DNA of 64,000 nt from Actinoallomurus bryophytorum (GTDB lineage Bacteria; Actinomycetota; Actinomycetes; Streptosporangiales; Streptosporangiaceae): the NCBI RefSeq assembly GCF_006716425.1, contig NZ_VFOZ01000002.1, positions 744,001 through 808,000 on the forward strand, in the 5' to 3' direction. The notes under the pieces were generated by a model. That model was not told the origin of the DNA. It ran no database searches and was given only the letters and a program-made list of their open reading frames with translations. Of this stretch, positions 26,805 through 35,449 are shown in pieces (position 1 is the stretch's first letter; each line of letters begins with the position of its first letter). The position numbers and the translations under genes are program-made.

Positions 26805-28199
26805 TCAGGTTCGCCGCGGTGGCGGCGTCGCGGGTGCGGGGCCGAGAGACTGCAGCGCGACGTCCGCGTACACCCTCGCTAACGCGTCATCGCGGCGGCA
26901 CGCGGCGTTCCTGACCGCGAGGGCGGCGTTCCGCAGCCGGCGGGTGCTCCACTCCCGGTCGAAGAGCGGCGCGACGGTGAGGAGCAGCTCCGCGGCCCGG
27001 GTCAAAGGGCCGCCCGGCTCTCTCGCCGCGTTCTCGATGGCGGTGAGGACGGCGTCCTGTTCCACGAAGAGCCAGGTGCGAGCCGCCTCGACCGTGACCG
27101 ACCGCTCGCCGGGACAGGGGCCGGGCGAAGCCTCCGTCACCGGCCGGGAGCCGGCCGGGAGCGGCTCGCCCAGCGCCTTCGCCACGCCGCGGGCCGCCGT
27201 GAGGTAGTGGTCGAGCAGTCTCCGGAGGGCGCGTACCCGCTCGCCCTGCCGGCCGGTCCGGTTCAGGGCGAACACGCGCAGCAGGTCGTGGAAGCGGTAG
27301 CGGTTCGGGGCGTGGCACTCGAGGAGGCTCAGGTCGGCCAGGGTCTCGAGGAGTTCGTCCGCGCACTGGCGGCGCAGGCCGAGTGTGGCGCCCGCCGCGC
27401 CGGTCGAGAAGCCGGGCCCGTCGGCCAGCGCCAGCAGGCGGAACGCCCTCGCCTCATCGCTTCCCAGCTGCTCGTAGCCGGGACGGAAACACGCGACGGC
27501 CGCGGGCAGCTCCTCCACGCGTCCGTGCGCCAGCCGGCGTGCCAGCACGCCGACCGGGGACGCGGGACGCGCGGCCAGCCACGTACCGGCGGAGCGGATC
27601 GCCAGCGGCAGGAAACCGCAGGCCGCGACCAGGTCCAGGGCCGCGCCGCGTTCGGCCGCGACGCGGTCCGCGCCGGCGACGCTCGTGAGCAGCGTCATGG
27701 CCTCGTCCGGTTCGAGCACGTCGAGGTCCAGCCCGCTCACACCGGGCAGGCCTGCCATCGTGGTGCGGCTCGTCACCAGGACCGCGCATCCCGGCGCACC
27801 GGGCAGCAGCGGCGCCACCTGCGCCGGGCACCGGGCGTCGTCCAGGACCACCAGCATGCGCCGCCCGGTCAGCTCCGAGCGGTACAGCGCCGAGCGTTCC
27901 TCCAGCGTCTCGGGTACGTCACGCCGGCCGAGAGCGTGCAGCAGGCCGCCGAGCACCGCGTACGGCTCGGCGGGGTGGCCGGTCATCCCGCGCAGGTCCG
28001 CGTAGAGGCGTCCACCGCGGAAGCGCGTACCTGCGGCATGCGCGACGTGGACGGCCAGGGCGGTCTTGCCGACGCCGCCCATGCCGTTCACGGCGGCGAC
28101 CGGCACCGACCGGCCGGGCACCAGCACATCGGCCAGGTCGGCGACGGCGCCGCTACGGCCGGTGAAGTCTCCGATGTCCGGCGGCAGCCCGTACGGCAT
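26805..28199 (-). CDS. NB-ARC (AP/STAND) ATPase lacking SARP and TPR domains
   Basis: 464 residues from ATG at 28199, which has GGAGGAGGAG just upstream. Walker A GMGGVGKTALAVH (about 39-51), Walker B MLVVLDDARCPAQ, the sensor VLVTSRTTM and the GxP motif region CGFLPLAIRSAG are all present. A winged-helix follows (LGSDEARAFRLLALADGPGFS, ...YRFHDLLRVFALNR). AfsR-like relatives have an N-terminal SARP DNA-binding domain and a C-terminal TPR array; both are missing, and the protein stops about 100 residues after the winged helix. It may be a stand-alone signalling switch or the remaining core of a larger regulator. A strong hairpin lies 35 nt upstream of the start. Confidence 0.82.
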   Translation of the reverse strand: MPYGLPPDIGDFTGRSGAVADLADVLVPGRSVPVAAVNGMGGVGKTALAVHVAHAAGTRFRGGRLYADLRGMTGHPAEPYAVLGGLLHALGRRDVPETLEERSALYRSELTGRRMLVVLDDARCPAQVAPLLPGAPGCAVLVTSRTTMAGLPGVSGLDLDVLEPDEAMTLLTSVAGADRVAAERGAALDLVAACGFLPLAIRSAGTWLAARPASPVGVLARRLAHGRVEELPAAVACFRPGYEQLGSDEARAFRLLALADGPGFSTGAAGATLGLRRQCADELLETLADLSLLECHAPNRYRFHDLLRVFALNRTGRQGERVRALRRLLDHYLTAARGVAKALGEPLPAGSRPVTEASPGPCPGERSVTVEAARTWLFVEQDAVLTAIENAAREPGGPLTRAAELLLTVAPLFDREWSTRRLRNAALAVRNAACRRDDALARVYADVALQSLGPAPATPPPRRT

Positions 28200-28233
28200 C
28201 GAGCTCCTCCTCCGGGCGAGGTTCCGAATGACA

Positions 28234-28271
28234 GAGCCCTGCACCGGTCCGTCACCTCCGGTGCAGGGCTC
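28234..28271 (-). terminator. Strong hairpin upstream of the NB-ARC gene
   Basis: A perfect 14-bp stem, arms 28234-28247 and 28258-28271, with a 10-nt loop. It lies 196 nt after the AAA-ATPase stop and 35 nt before the NB-ARC start on the same strand. It could end the upstream transcript or act as a leader attenuator for the NB-ARC gene. Confidence 0.6.
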
Positions 28272-28466
28272 CTAGGCACCCGGCCACAGCCAGGCGACCT
28301 TCCCCCGTCATCGCCCGGCAACGCAGCGGCATTGGCCTCCGGGCGAATGTCCGGGCCTTTACCCCCTCGGCCCGTCCACAAGATGAATTCTGCGGGACGG
28401 CGTTCAACGTCTGATCAACGTCTGATCAACGCCCACGACAACCGCGTTTCCCCAGGTGGAAGCGGA

Positions 28467-29558
28467 CTATAGGTAGAAGCCGGTGTCGGAGATCGGCGGC
28501 GGCGTGGCCGTGGTGCGGCCGTCTCGGCGGGCGTACAGCTCGGCGAGTGTCGCGCCGTGCGGGACCGTCTCGGCGGTGCCCAGCCAGGCGGCGGCCTCGG
28601 CGGGCGACATCCGGCCGACCTCGATCTGTGCGAGGCAGCGGCCCGGCCGTACGACCGCGGGGTGCAGAGCGGTGAGCGGCTCGTTCGTCGTGATGGCGAC
28701 GAGCACGTCGCGGCCCTGGCCGAGCAGGCCGTCGGTCAGGTTGAGCAGCCGGGACAGTGCCTGGCCGGTGGCGTTCTTGGCATCGCTGGAGATCAGCTCG
28801 TCACAGTCCTCGACCACGAGCAGCCGCCAGCGGCGGTCGTCGTCGTCCTCGCCGACCGCGACCTCCATGAGGTACGCGGGGTTGCTGAACAGCTGCTCCG
28901 GATCCAGCACGCAGTCGAACTGGGCCCACTTCGACCACTCGCGGGCGAGAGCGCGCAGGGCGGTGGTCTTGCCCGTACCCGGCGGTCCGTGCAGGAGCAC
29001 CAGCCGGCCGCTGATGTCGTCCGGCGTCACGTCGGTGAGCCGGTCGATGGCGGTCGCGGCGGTCGCGGGGTAGTTGTCGCGGATCTCCGGCCAGGTCGCC
29101 GCCGTGATGGACCGCTGGCTACGGGACGCGCCGTGCGCGCCCAGGTGCCAGAAGCCCATGTCGACCCGGTCCTCCTCCGGGGGTGGCGGCTCGGCGGCGT
29201 CGCGGAGCGCTTCGTCCAGTACCGACGAGCACAGCTCGTCGCTGATGGCGGTCACCTCGACCATGCCCGACCCGCCGCGCCAGCGCACGGATCGCAGCGT
29301 CCACCCGTCACCGCGCGCCAGGACCTGCTCGCGGTTCTCCTCGCGCGACATGCGCATGACCTGGGCGCCGGCCGGCCGCAACGGCGCGTCGGGCCGGATG
29401 CGCTCCATGCGCCGGGACCGGGCGTACGGCTCCCGCCCGGCGGCGAACGCCTCCAGGGCCAGGACGTCGATCACGTCGCCGACCGTGTCGGTGGCGTCGA
29501 CCGAGAACGCCACGGCAGGCTCCGGCTCGGCTCCGTCGATCGGCATGAAATCGGACAT
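28467..29558 (-). CDS. DUF5925 and AAA-ATPase domain protein
   Basis: 363 residues. The N-terminal DUF5925-like domain is at about 10-130. A single AAA module follows: Walker A LLHGPPGTGKTTALRAL (about 186-202), Walker B LLVVEDCDELI (about 247-257), sensor 1 VLVAITTNEPL, and an arginine-finger region HPAVVRPGRCLA. The domain looks catalytically complete. A conserved actinobacterial family of unknown role, probably a cytoplasmic remodelling ATPase. Its start lies 11 nt after the stop of a frameshifted small gene on the same strand, and no Shine-Dalgarno sequence is visible, so translation may be coupled. Confidence 0.85.
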   Translation of the reverse strand: MSDFMPIDGAEPEPAVAFSVDATDTVGDVIDVLALEAFAAGREPYARSRRMERIRPDAPLRPAGAQVMRMSREENREQVLARGDGWTLRSVRWRGGSGMVEVTAISDELCSSVLDEALRDAAEPPPPEEDRVDMGFWHLGAHGASRSQRSITAATWPEIRDNYPATAATAIDRLTDVTPDDISGRLVLLHGPPGTGKTTALRALAREWSKWAQFDCVLDPEQLFSNPAYLMEVAVGEDDDDRRWRLLVVEDCDELISSDAKNATGQALSRLLNLTDGLLGQGRDVLVAITTNEPLTALHPAVVRPGRCLAQIEVGRMSPAEAAAWLGTAETVPHGATLAELYARRDGRTTATPPPISDTGFYL

Positions 29559-29569
29559 GTCGTTAATGA

Positions 29570-29802
29570 TCAGGTCACCCTCGCGTCCGCGTCCACTCGA
29601 TTACCCGTCAGGAACTCCCCCAGCAGGGCACATGCACGATCCGGGTCCTCGCAGAAGAAGCGGACACGCGCGTACGCCTCGCGGATCTCACCGTCCCAGT
29701 GGCGCCGTGCGATCCCGCGCGCCTCAACGCCCCGAGCCCTTCCATGACGTCGAGTCTCTCACCGATGTCGCCCGGCGTGACGCCGTCGTCCGGCTGAGAC
29801 AT
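29570..29802 (-). pseudogene. Small hypothetical gene broken by a frameshift, upstream of the AAA ATPase
   Basis: From ATG at 29802 one frame reads MSQPDDGVTPGDIGERLDV and then MEGLG before losing character. From about 29733 a different frame reads EARGIARRHWDGEIREAYAR, then VRFFCEDPDRACALLGEFLTG, and stops at 29570-29572. The second part is protein-like and has no start codon of its own after the previous in-frame stop. The two halves join sensibly if two bases are surplus (or one lost) near 29735-29745. It is therefore a frameshifted gene of about 75 codons, or less likely a programmed shift. Function unknown. Confidence 0.5.
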
Positions 29803-29916
29803 CAGGCCCGGCCGGTCGGGGGTGCTCCCCGGCTGGCTCGGGCAACAAGAAGGGCGACCTCTGACCGCCATTTCCCGGCTAGAAGACAGCGCCGGCGGGA
29901 GAGGACGGTGACTCGG

Positions 29917-31443
29917 TTATTTCCAGTACTCGTCCTTGAGGAGACGCTTGTAGAGCTTGCCCGTCGGGTGCCGGGGCAGTTCGGCGCGGAAGTCGATCGA
30001 GCGCGGGCACTTGTAGTGCGCCAGGTGTTCGCGGCAGTGCTCGATGAGCTCACGCTCCAGCTCGGGCCCGGCGTCCTCCGGGGTCGTCGGCTGGACGACG
30101 GCCTTGACCGCCTCCCCCATCTCGGCGTCCGGGACGCCGATCACGGCCACGTCGGCGACCTTCGGGTGGACGGCCAGGAGGTTCTCGGCCTCCTGCGGGT
30201 AGATGTTCACGCCGCCGCTGATGATCATGTACGACAGGCGGTCGGTGAGGTAGAGGAAGCCCTCCTCGTCCACGTACCCCACGTCGCCGAGGGTGGTCCA
30301 GCCGCGGCCGAGCGGGTCACGTGAGGAGGCCGTCTTGTCCGGGTCGTCGTGGTAGATGAACTCCGGCCCGCCGGCGAAGTACAGGGTGCCCGTACGGCCC
30401 GGCGGCAGTTCGTTGCCCTCCTCGTCGCAGACGTGGATCTCACCGACCAGCGGGCGGCCGACAGTGCCCGGATGCGCCAGCCAGGCCGGCGAGTCGGCGT
30501 AGACGAAGCAGTTGCCCTCGGTGCCCGCGTAGTACTCGTGCAGCACCGGCCCCCACCAGCTGATCATGCGTTCCTTGACCTCGACCGGGCAGGGTGCGGC
30601 GGCGTGCACGGCGTACCGCAGGCTCGACAGGTCGTGCGCGGCCCGCGTCTCGTCCGGCAGCTTGAGCATCCGGATGAACATGGTCGGCACCCACTGGCTG
30701 TGCGTCACGCGGTAACGCTCGATCGCCCGCAACGCCTCCTCCGGATCGAACCGCTCCATGACGACGACCGTCGAGCCGAACCGGTGGAAGGTCAGGCAGT
30801 ACCGCAGCGGCGCGGCGTGGTACAGCGGCGCCGGGGACAGGTACACCGACGCTTCGTCCGGCTGGAACAGGAACGACACAAGCTGGTAGAGCACGCCCGG
30901 CGTGCCCATGGGCGCCTGGGACAGAGCGGGTTTTACGCCCTTGGGCCGCCCGGTCGTGCCCGAGGAGTAGAGCATGTCCACGCCCTCGCACTCGTCCTCG
31001 ATGGGCGTGGGCGGGTACGCGGCGATGCGCGCCTCGTAGGACTCGAAGCCGGGGGCGGTGCCATCGAGCATCAGCCGCAGCTTGACGCCGGGTGTCCGGT
31101 CGGCGACCGCCACCGCGACCTCCTCGAGCCGGGTCGAGGAGATGAAGACGCGCGCGCCACAGTTGCCGATGATGTACGCGAGCTCGTCCGGCTGCAGACG
31201 TGAGCTGATCGCGGTGTAGTAGAGCCCCGACCGCTGCGCCGCCCAGGCGATCGCCAGGAACGACCGGTGGTTCTCCAGCATGAACGCCACGTGGTCGCCG
31301 GGGCGCAGCCCCTCGGCACGCAGCAACTGGGCGAGCCGGTTCGACTCCTCATCCAGCTCCCGGAAGGTGATGACCTCGCCGGAGCCGGCCATGATCACTG
31401 CTGGTTTGTCCGGCGTCAGTGCCGCGATCTGTCCCAGATGCAC
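29917..31443 (-). CDS. Acyl-CoA synthetase / AMP-dependent ligase
   Basis: 508 residues from GTG at 31443. An ANL-superfamily adenylate-forming enzyme: the P-loop-like A3 motif is YSSGTTGRPKGVK, A5 is YYAGTEGN, A7 is TLGDVGYVDEEGFLYLTDR, A8 is MIISGGVNIYPQEAEN, and the catalytic Lys motif is PRHPTGKLYKRLLKDEYW at the C-terminus. It should activate a carboxylic acid to acyl-AMP and then acyl-CoA. It strongly resembles the ligase at 33098-34639 (the final motif is nearly identical), so the two are paralogues. The carboxylate is unknown; the surrounding esterase, carrier and ligase suggest catabolism of an imported acid or ester. Confidence 0.92.
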   Translation of the reverse strand: MHLGQIAALTPDKPAVIMAGSGEVITFRELDEESNRLAQLLRAEGLRPGDHVAFMLENHRSFLAIAWAAQRSGLYYTAISSRLQPDELAYIIGNCGARVFISSTRLEEVAVAVADRTPGVKLRLMLDGTAPGFESYEARIAAYPPTPIEDECEGVDMLYSSGTTGRPKGVKPALSQAPMGTPGVLYQLVSFLFQPDEASVYLSPAPLYHAAPLRYCLTFHRFGSTVVVMERFDPEEALRAIERYRVTHSQWVPTMFIRMLKLPDETRAAHDLSSLRYAVHAAAPCPVEVKERMISWWGPVLHEYYAGTEGNCFVYADSPAWLAHPGTVGRPLVGEIHVCDEEGNELPPGRTGTLYFAGGPEFIYHDDPDKTASSRDPLGRGWTTLGDVGYVDEEGFLYLTDRLSYMIISGGVNIYPQEAENLLAVHPKVADVAVIGVPDAEMGEAVKAVVQPTTPEDAGPELERELIEHCREHLAHYKCPRSIDFRAELPRHPTGKLYKRLLKDEYWK

Positions 31444-31493
31444 GAAACCGAACGCTACTCGGTTTGGCTCACGGGCAAAAGCCGTACGGCGGC

Positions 31494-31949
31494 TCAGCCG
31501 GGAACGATCCAGTCTCCGTCGCGCATGAGGTCACGCCCCTTGATCTCGTTGGACTCCCGCCAGGCCTGCACCCGGTGCGGGCGCACGCGGAAGTAGGCGT
31601 AGCCGTCCAGGGCGCGCGGGTCGAACCCGACCCGGGAGGCGAAGGCGTCACCGATCTCGGCGGGCATCTCGTCCGTCTCGGACACCTCCGCACTCCCCTC
31701 GACCATGACCAGGTCCCGGCTCGGGCCGATCGCGAGACGCACCCGGCCGTTGGGCCGGAGGTTCCGCACCGTCGGCGAGGAGGACACCGTGCCGAACAGG
31801 AAGGTGTCGCCGTCCCAGAGGAAGGACAACGGCACCAGATAGGGGGTCGCGCCGTCGCCCGTCGCCACCCACGCGTCCTCGTCGTGTTCGAACCGGTGCA
31901 GCGTGTCCCGCCTGCGCTGTTCGGCCGTACGGGCGGGTGGGCGCACCAT
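31494..31949 (-). CDS. Pyridoxamine 5'-phosphate oxidase-family (PPOX/F420-type) flavin-binding protein
   Basis: 151 residues from ATG at 31949, placed 7 nt after a strong AAGGAGA; the frame continues to an ATG at 31970, but that one lacks a ribosome-binding site. A split beta-barrel fold is suggested by WVATGDGATPYLVPLSFLWDG, FLFGTVSSSPTVRNLRPNGRVRLAIG and VMVEGSAEV, as in F420/FMN-binding PPOX proteins. The typical lysine/arginine cofactor contacts are not conserved clearly enough to choose between FMN and F420. It lies 50 nt upstream of the acyl-CoA ligase start and probably shares its transcript. Confidence 0.75.
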   Translation of the reverse strand: MVRPPARTAEQRRRDTLHRFEHDEDAWVATGDGATPYLVPLSFLWDGDTFLFGTVSSSPTVRNLRPNGRVRLAIGPSRDLVMVEGSAEVSETDEMPAEIGDAFASRVGFDPRALDGYAYFRVRPHRVQAWRESNEIKGRDLMRDGDWIVPG

Positions 31950-32154
31950 CGCGACATCTCCTTGCTCCATCCGATCACGCTACGGCAGTCAGGTGCGACG
32001 CGCTTCTTCGGTCCTGACCGATCGGGCCGTCTATTCCGGCCCGGCGCCGGCACCGCGCTTCGCCGTGGTTGCATGGTCAGGCCGTCCACCGATGGAAACA
32101 CGCCGTACGGCGGCGAGGTCACGCAGTCAGGCGATCGGATTGGAAGTACCCAGC

Positions 32155-33081
32155 ATGCCATTGCACCCCCAGGCGGCCCGGTTCGTCGAAATGGTCGCCG
32201 GCGCCCCGCCGGTGGAGGCCGTCCCGGTGGAGGCCTCCCGGCAATCCGCCCTTGACACCATCCCCCTGACCGGCGAGGTCACGGAGCTGGCAGCGGTCGA
32301 GGACCAAAAGGTCAAGACGGAGAACGGGCTGGTGCCGGTCCGGATCTACCGGCCGAGCCTCGCCGGCGGTCTGCCGGTCACCGCCTTCTTCCACGGTGGG
32401 GGCTGGATCATCGGAGACCTGGACACGCACGACCGTGTCGCACGCGACCTCGCCGCCTTCTCCGGTGCCGTCGTGGTGGCGGTCGACTACCGGCGGGCAC
32501 CCGAGGACCCGTTCCCCGCCGCCTACGACGACTGCCTCGGAGTGATCCGCCGGCTGCTCGAGGACGGCGCGGGTCTGGATGTCGACAGGACTCGTGTCGC
32601 GGTCGCCGGAGACAGCGCGGGAGGCAACCTGGCGGCCGTCGCCTGCCAGCAGCTGCGCGGCGTGGGCAGCGGCATCGTCCACCAGGTTCTGGTCTTCCCG
32701 GTGACCGACGCCACCGCGGTGGGTGAGACCGCCAGTTACCGGGAGTTCGGCGAAGGGCACTTCATCACCACCCGGGACATGGCGCACTTCGTCCGGTGTT
32801 ACTCCGGCGACACCGACCCGGCCGACGTCAGGATCTCGCCGCTCCGTGCGGCGGACCTGTCCGGGTTGCCGCCGGCCACCGTGCTGACCGCCGAATGCGA
32901 CCCCCTTCGCGACGAGGGCGAGGCCTACGCGAGCCGCCTGGAGCAGGCCGGCGTCGAGGTCACGACGCGCCGCTTCGACGGGCAGGTCCACCCGTTCATC
33001 CTGCTCGGCGGCATCATCGACGACGCCAACGTGGCCCGCTCCTGGCTCGGTGAGCGCCTGCGCGCGGCTTTCACCGCGTGA
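32155..33081 (+). CDS. Alpha/beta-hydrolase, hormone-sensitive-lipase-type esterase
   Basis: 308 residues from ATG at 32155, with GGAAG upstream. It has the HSL (family IV) oxyanion-hole motif HGGGW, the nucleophile elbow GDSAGG, the catalytic Asp in ECDPLRDEG and the His in GQVHPF, so the triad is complete. Typical substrates are short or medium acyl esters. It is convergent with the acyl-CoA ligase at 33098 and divergent from the PPOX gene. The released acid could feed the neighbouring ligases (inference). Confidence 0.92.
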   Translation: MPLHPQAARFVEMVAGAPPVEAVPVEASRQSALDTIPLTGEVTELAAVEDQKVKTENGLVPVRIYRPSLAGGLPVTAFFHGGGWIIGDLDTHDRVARDLAAFSGAVVVAVDYRRAPEDPFPAAYDDCLGVIRRLLEDGAGLDVDRTRVAVAGDSAGGNLAAVACQQLRGVGSGIVHQVLVFPVTDATAVGETASYREFGEGHFITTRDMAHFVRCYSGDTDPADVRISPLRAADLSGLPPATVLTAECDPLRDEGEAYASRLEQAGVEVTTRRFDGQVHPFILLGGIIDDANVARSWLGERLRAAFTA

Positions 33082-33097
33082 CGCCGGCCCGCGCCGG

Positions 33098-34639
33098 TCA
33101 GATCGTCGTGTCCCGGTCGGCCCAGTACGGCTCACGGAGCAGACGCTTGTAGAGCTTGCCCGTAGGCGTGCGCGGCAGTGTGGTCACGAAGTCGATCGAC
33201 CGTGGTGCCTTGTAGCCGGCCAGCTTCTGGCGGGAGAAGGCGATCAGGTCCTCGGTCAGGGCGTCCGTGGGCTCGTTGCCCTCCTCGAGCTCGACCGCGG
33301 CCTTGACCTGCTCGCCGTACTCCGCGTCCGGCACGCCGAAGACCGCGACGTCGCGTACGGCCGGGTGGGTGATGAGCACACCCTCGATCTCGGCGGGATA
33401 GATGTTGACGCCGGCGCTGATGATCATGTCGATGGCCCGGTCGGCGAGGAACAGGTAACCGTCGGCGTCGAGGTAGCCGATGTCCCCGGTGGTGAACAGG
33501 CCGTCCTCGCGGTGCATGCCGGCGGTCTTCTTCGGGTCGCGCCAGTACTCGATGTCGTCGCCGTTGGTGTAGCGGAACCACAGCTGCCCACGCTCGTCCG
33601 GATCGGCCTCCGAACCGTCCTCGCGCAGGACGTGCACCTCGGAGATCGGCAGGGGGCGGCCGACCGTGCCGGGCTTCTTCAGCCACTCCTCGGAGGAGAC
33701 CACGGTGTTCACCGACGCCTCGGTCGAACCGTAGTACTCGTTGACGACCGGCCCGAACCAGTCGATCATCTGCCGCTTGATCTCGGGCGGGCACGGGGCC
33801 GCGCCGTGCCAGACGGCGACCAGGCTCGACAGGTCGTGGGCCTGCCGGGTCGCCTCGTCGAGCCGCAGGAGGCGTACGAACTGGGTCGGCACCAGGTGGA
33901 TGTTCGTGATCCGGTATTCCTCGATCAGCCGGAGCGTCTCCTCGGCGTCGAACCTGGACCGCATGACGACCGAGCGCCCCGCGCACAGCAGGCCGTACGA
34001 CCAGAGCCACTGCGCGGAGTGGTAGACCGGCCCGACCAGCAGCGACCGCCCGCCCTCGGGGATGCTCAGGATCTGCGCGAAACCCGCGGTGATGTTCTTC
34101 AGGGTCTCGATCGGCAGGCCGGTCGCCATGGACTTTCGGCGTACGCCCTTGGGCCGCCCCGTCGTGCCCGACGTGTAGATCATCGACGAGCCCAGGACCT
34201 GGTCCGCGGGCTCTCCGTCCGGTCCGCCGGCCAGGAAGTCCTCGTACGGCGTGAAGCCCGGCACCTCGCCGATGCCGACGCGGATCGGCGTGTCGACGGC
34301 CGCCTCGGCCGCCTCGGCGGCGAACCGGTCCTCCGAGAAGATCGCCTTCGCGCCGGAGTCGTCCAGGACGTACCTCAGCTCGTCGGCCGTCCAGTGCCAG
34401 TTGACCAGGACGTAACGCAACCCGATGTGCGTCGCCGCGGTCATCAGCTCGAAGTACTCCCGGCGGTTCGCCGAGTGGATCGCGATGGTGTCCGACTCGA
34501 CCAGGCCGGCGCCGCGCAGCGCACCCGCGAGCCGGTCGACGCGGGCGTTGAACTCACTCCAGGTCAGGCTGCCGCGCTCGTCGGTCACGGCGGGCTCGTC
34601 CGGGCGTGCCTGGACGTACGGACGGAGCAGTTCGGCCAT
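33098..34639 (-). CDS. Acyl-CoA synthetase / AMP-dependent ligase
   Basis: 513 residues from ATG at 34639, with GGAGG 6 nt upstream. ANL motifs: MIYTSGTTGRPKGVRRKS, EYYGSTEASVN, FTTGDIGYLDADGYLFLADR, MIISAGVNIYPAEIE and the C-terminal PRTPTGKLYKRLLREPYW with the adenylation Lys. It is a paralogue of the 29917-31443 ligase. It sits 19 nt upstream of nothing else on its strand and 18 nt after the TetR stop, so it is co-transcribed with, and probably regulated by, that TetR protein. Confidence 0.92.
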   Translation of the reverse strand: MAELLRPYVQARPDEPAVTDERGSLTWSEFNARVDRLAGALRGAGLVESDTIAIHSANRREYFELMTAATHIGLRYVLVNWHWTADELRYVLDDSGAKAIFSEDRFAAEAAEAAVDTPIRVGIGEVPGFTPYEDFLAGGPDGEPADQVLGSSMIYTSGTTGRPKGVRRKSMATGLPIETLKNITAGFAQILSIPEGGRSLLVGPVYHSAQWLWSYGLLCAGRSVVMRSRFDAEETLRLIEEYRITNIHLVPTQFVRLLRLDEATRQAHDLSSLVAVWHGAAPCPPEIKRQMIDWFGPVVNEYYGSTEASVNTVVSSEEWLKKPGTVGRPLPISEVHVLREDGSEADPDERGQLWFRYTNGDDIEYWRDPKKTAGMHREDGLFTTGDIGYLDADGYLFLADRAIDMIISAGVNIYPAEIEGVLITHPAVRDVAVFGVPDAEYGEQVKAAVELEEGNEPTDALTEDLIAFSRQKLAGYKAPRSIDFVTTLPRTPTGKLYKRLLREPYWADRDTTI

Positions 34640-34657
34640 GGCGACCTCCAGGTCGTG

Positions 34658-35281
34658 TCATTCGGTCCGTGCCCCGGCCATCCGCAGCGCGAGGCCGATG
34701 TAACGGGCCTCGAGGTCGGCATGGCTGAGGGGTCGATGCTCATGAAACCACTCGCTGATATGGACGCACATGTCCAAAATGGGGAGGGCTGTGAGCACGG
34801 CCGCCGCCCGGCCCTCGCCGCCGATCAGGTGGAACACCTGTTTTTTCTGGCCCTCTAGCAGGACGTCGACCACGCCGTCGCGCAGGCGCCGCCGGATGGC
34901 GACGATCTCGTCGTAGCGCTCCCCGGTCAGCAGGGGGAACTCCCGGTTGGCCACGCGCGCGGTCTCCTGATGGTCGGAGTGCCGTGCGACGTAGACCTTC
35001 ACCACCGCGCTGAGCTCCGCGACCGGATCACCCGCGACGGCCGCCCGTGCGGCGCTCAGCACGCTCTCGAGCCGCAGGTGGATGTCGCGGATCACGACGT
35101 AGAGCAACTGCTCCTTGGACTCGAAGTGGTTGTACAGCGCGCCGGGAGTGAGGCCGCACGCCTCGGTGATCTGCCGGACCGACGTCGAGAGCGCGCCCTG
35201 CCGGTAGAACAGCTCCACCGCGGCGGCGGCCAGTCGCTGCTGAAGTGGGGAACCCTCGATGGGCAGACCCGCCTCGGTCAC
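34658..35281 (-). CDS. TetR-family transcriptional regulator
   Basis: 207 residues from GTG at 35281, with AGAGAGGGG 8 nt upstream; a longer GTG start at 35308 lacks a ribosome-binding site. The N-terminal HTH is clear: LAAAAVELFYRQGALSTSV, ITEACGLTPGALYNHFESKEQLL. The ligand-binding half is typical of TetR proteins next to acyl-CoA genes. It is the first gene of a unit with the acyl-CoA ligase and is divergent from the MFS carrier across a 168-bp gap, so it probably represses both in response to an acid or its CoA thioester. Confidence 0.9.
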   Translation of the reverse strand: MTEAGLPIEGSPLQQRLAAAAVELFYRQGALSTSVRQITEACGLTPGALYNHFESKEQLLYVVIRDIHLRLESVLSAARAAVAGDPVAELSAVVKVYVARHSDHQETARVANREFPLLTGERYDEIVAIRRRLRDGVVDVLLEGQKKQVFHLIGGEGRAAAVLTALPILDMCVHISEWFHEHRPLSHADLEARYIGLALRMAGARTE

Positions 35282-35449
35282 CGGCGCGCCCCTCTCTTGA
35301 CACGTCACTTAAGTCGAGCGTACTAATATTTCCAACGTGTGAATGAACGCTTATTTACCTATGATCGCACAGGTCATCCGGCACATCAGCCTCGGGGGCG
35401 GGGCGTCTACCGGCGCTCTGGCAGTCCGCCTCGAGAAAAAAGAGGACCG

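Noticed and set aside
13835-29802. Whole surface region as a prophage or integrative element
   Set aside because: No integrase, att repeats, tRNA or phage structural gene was found; composition matches the surroundings as far as can be judged by eye.
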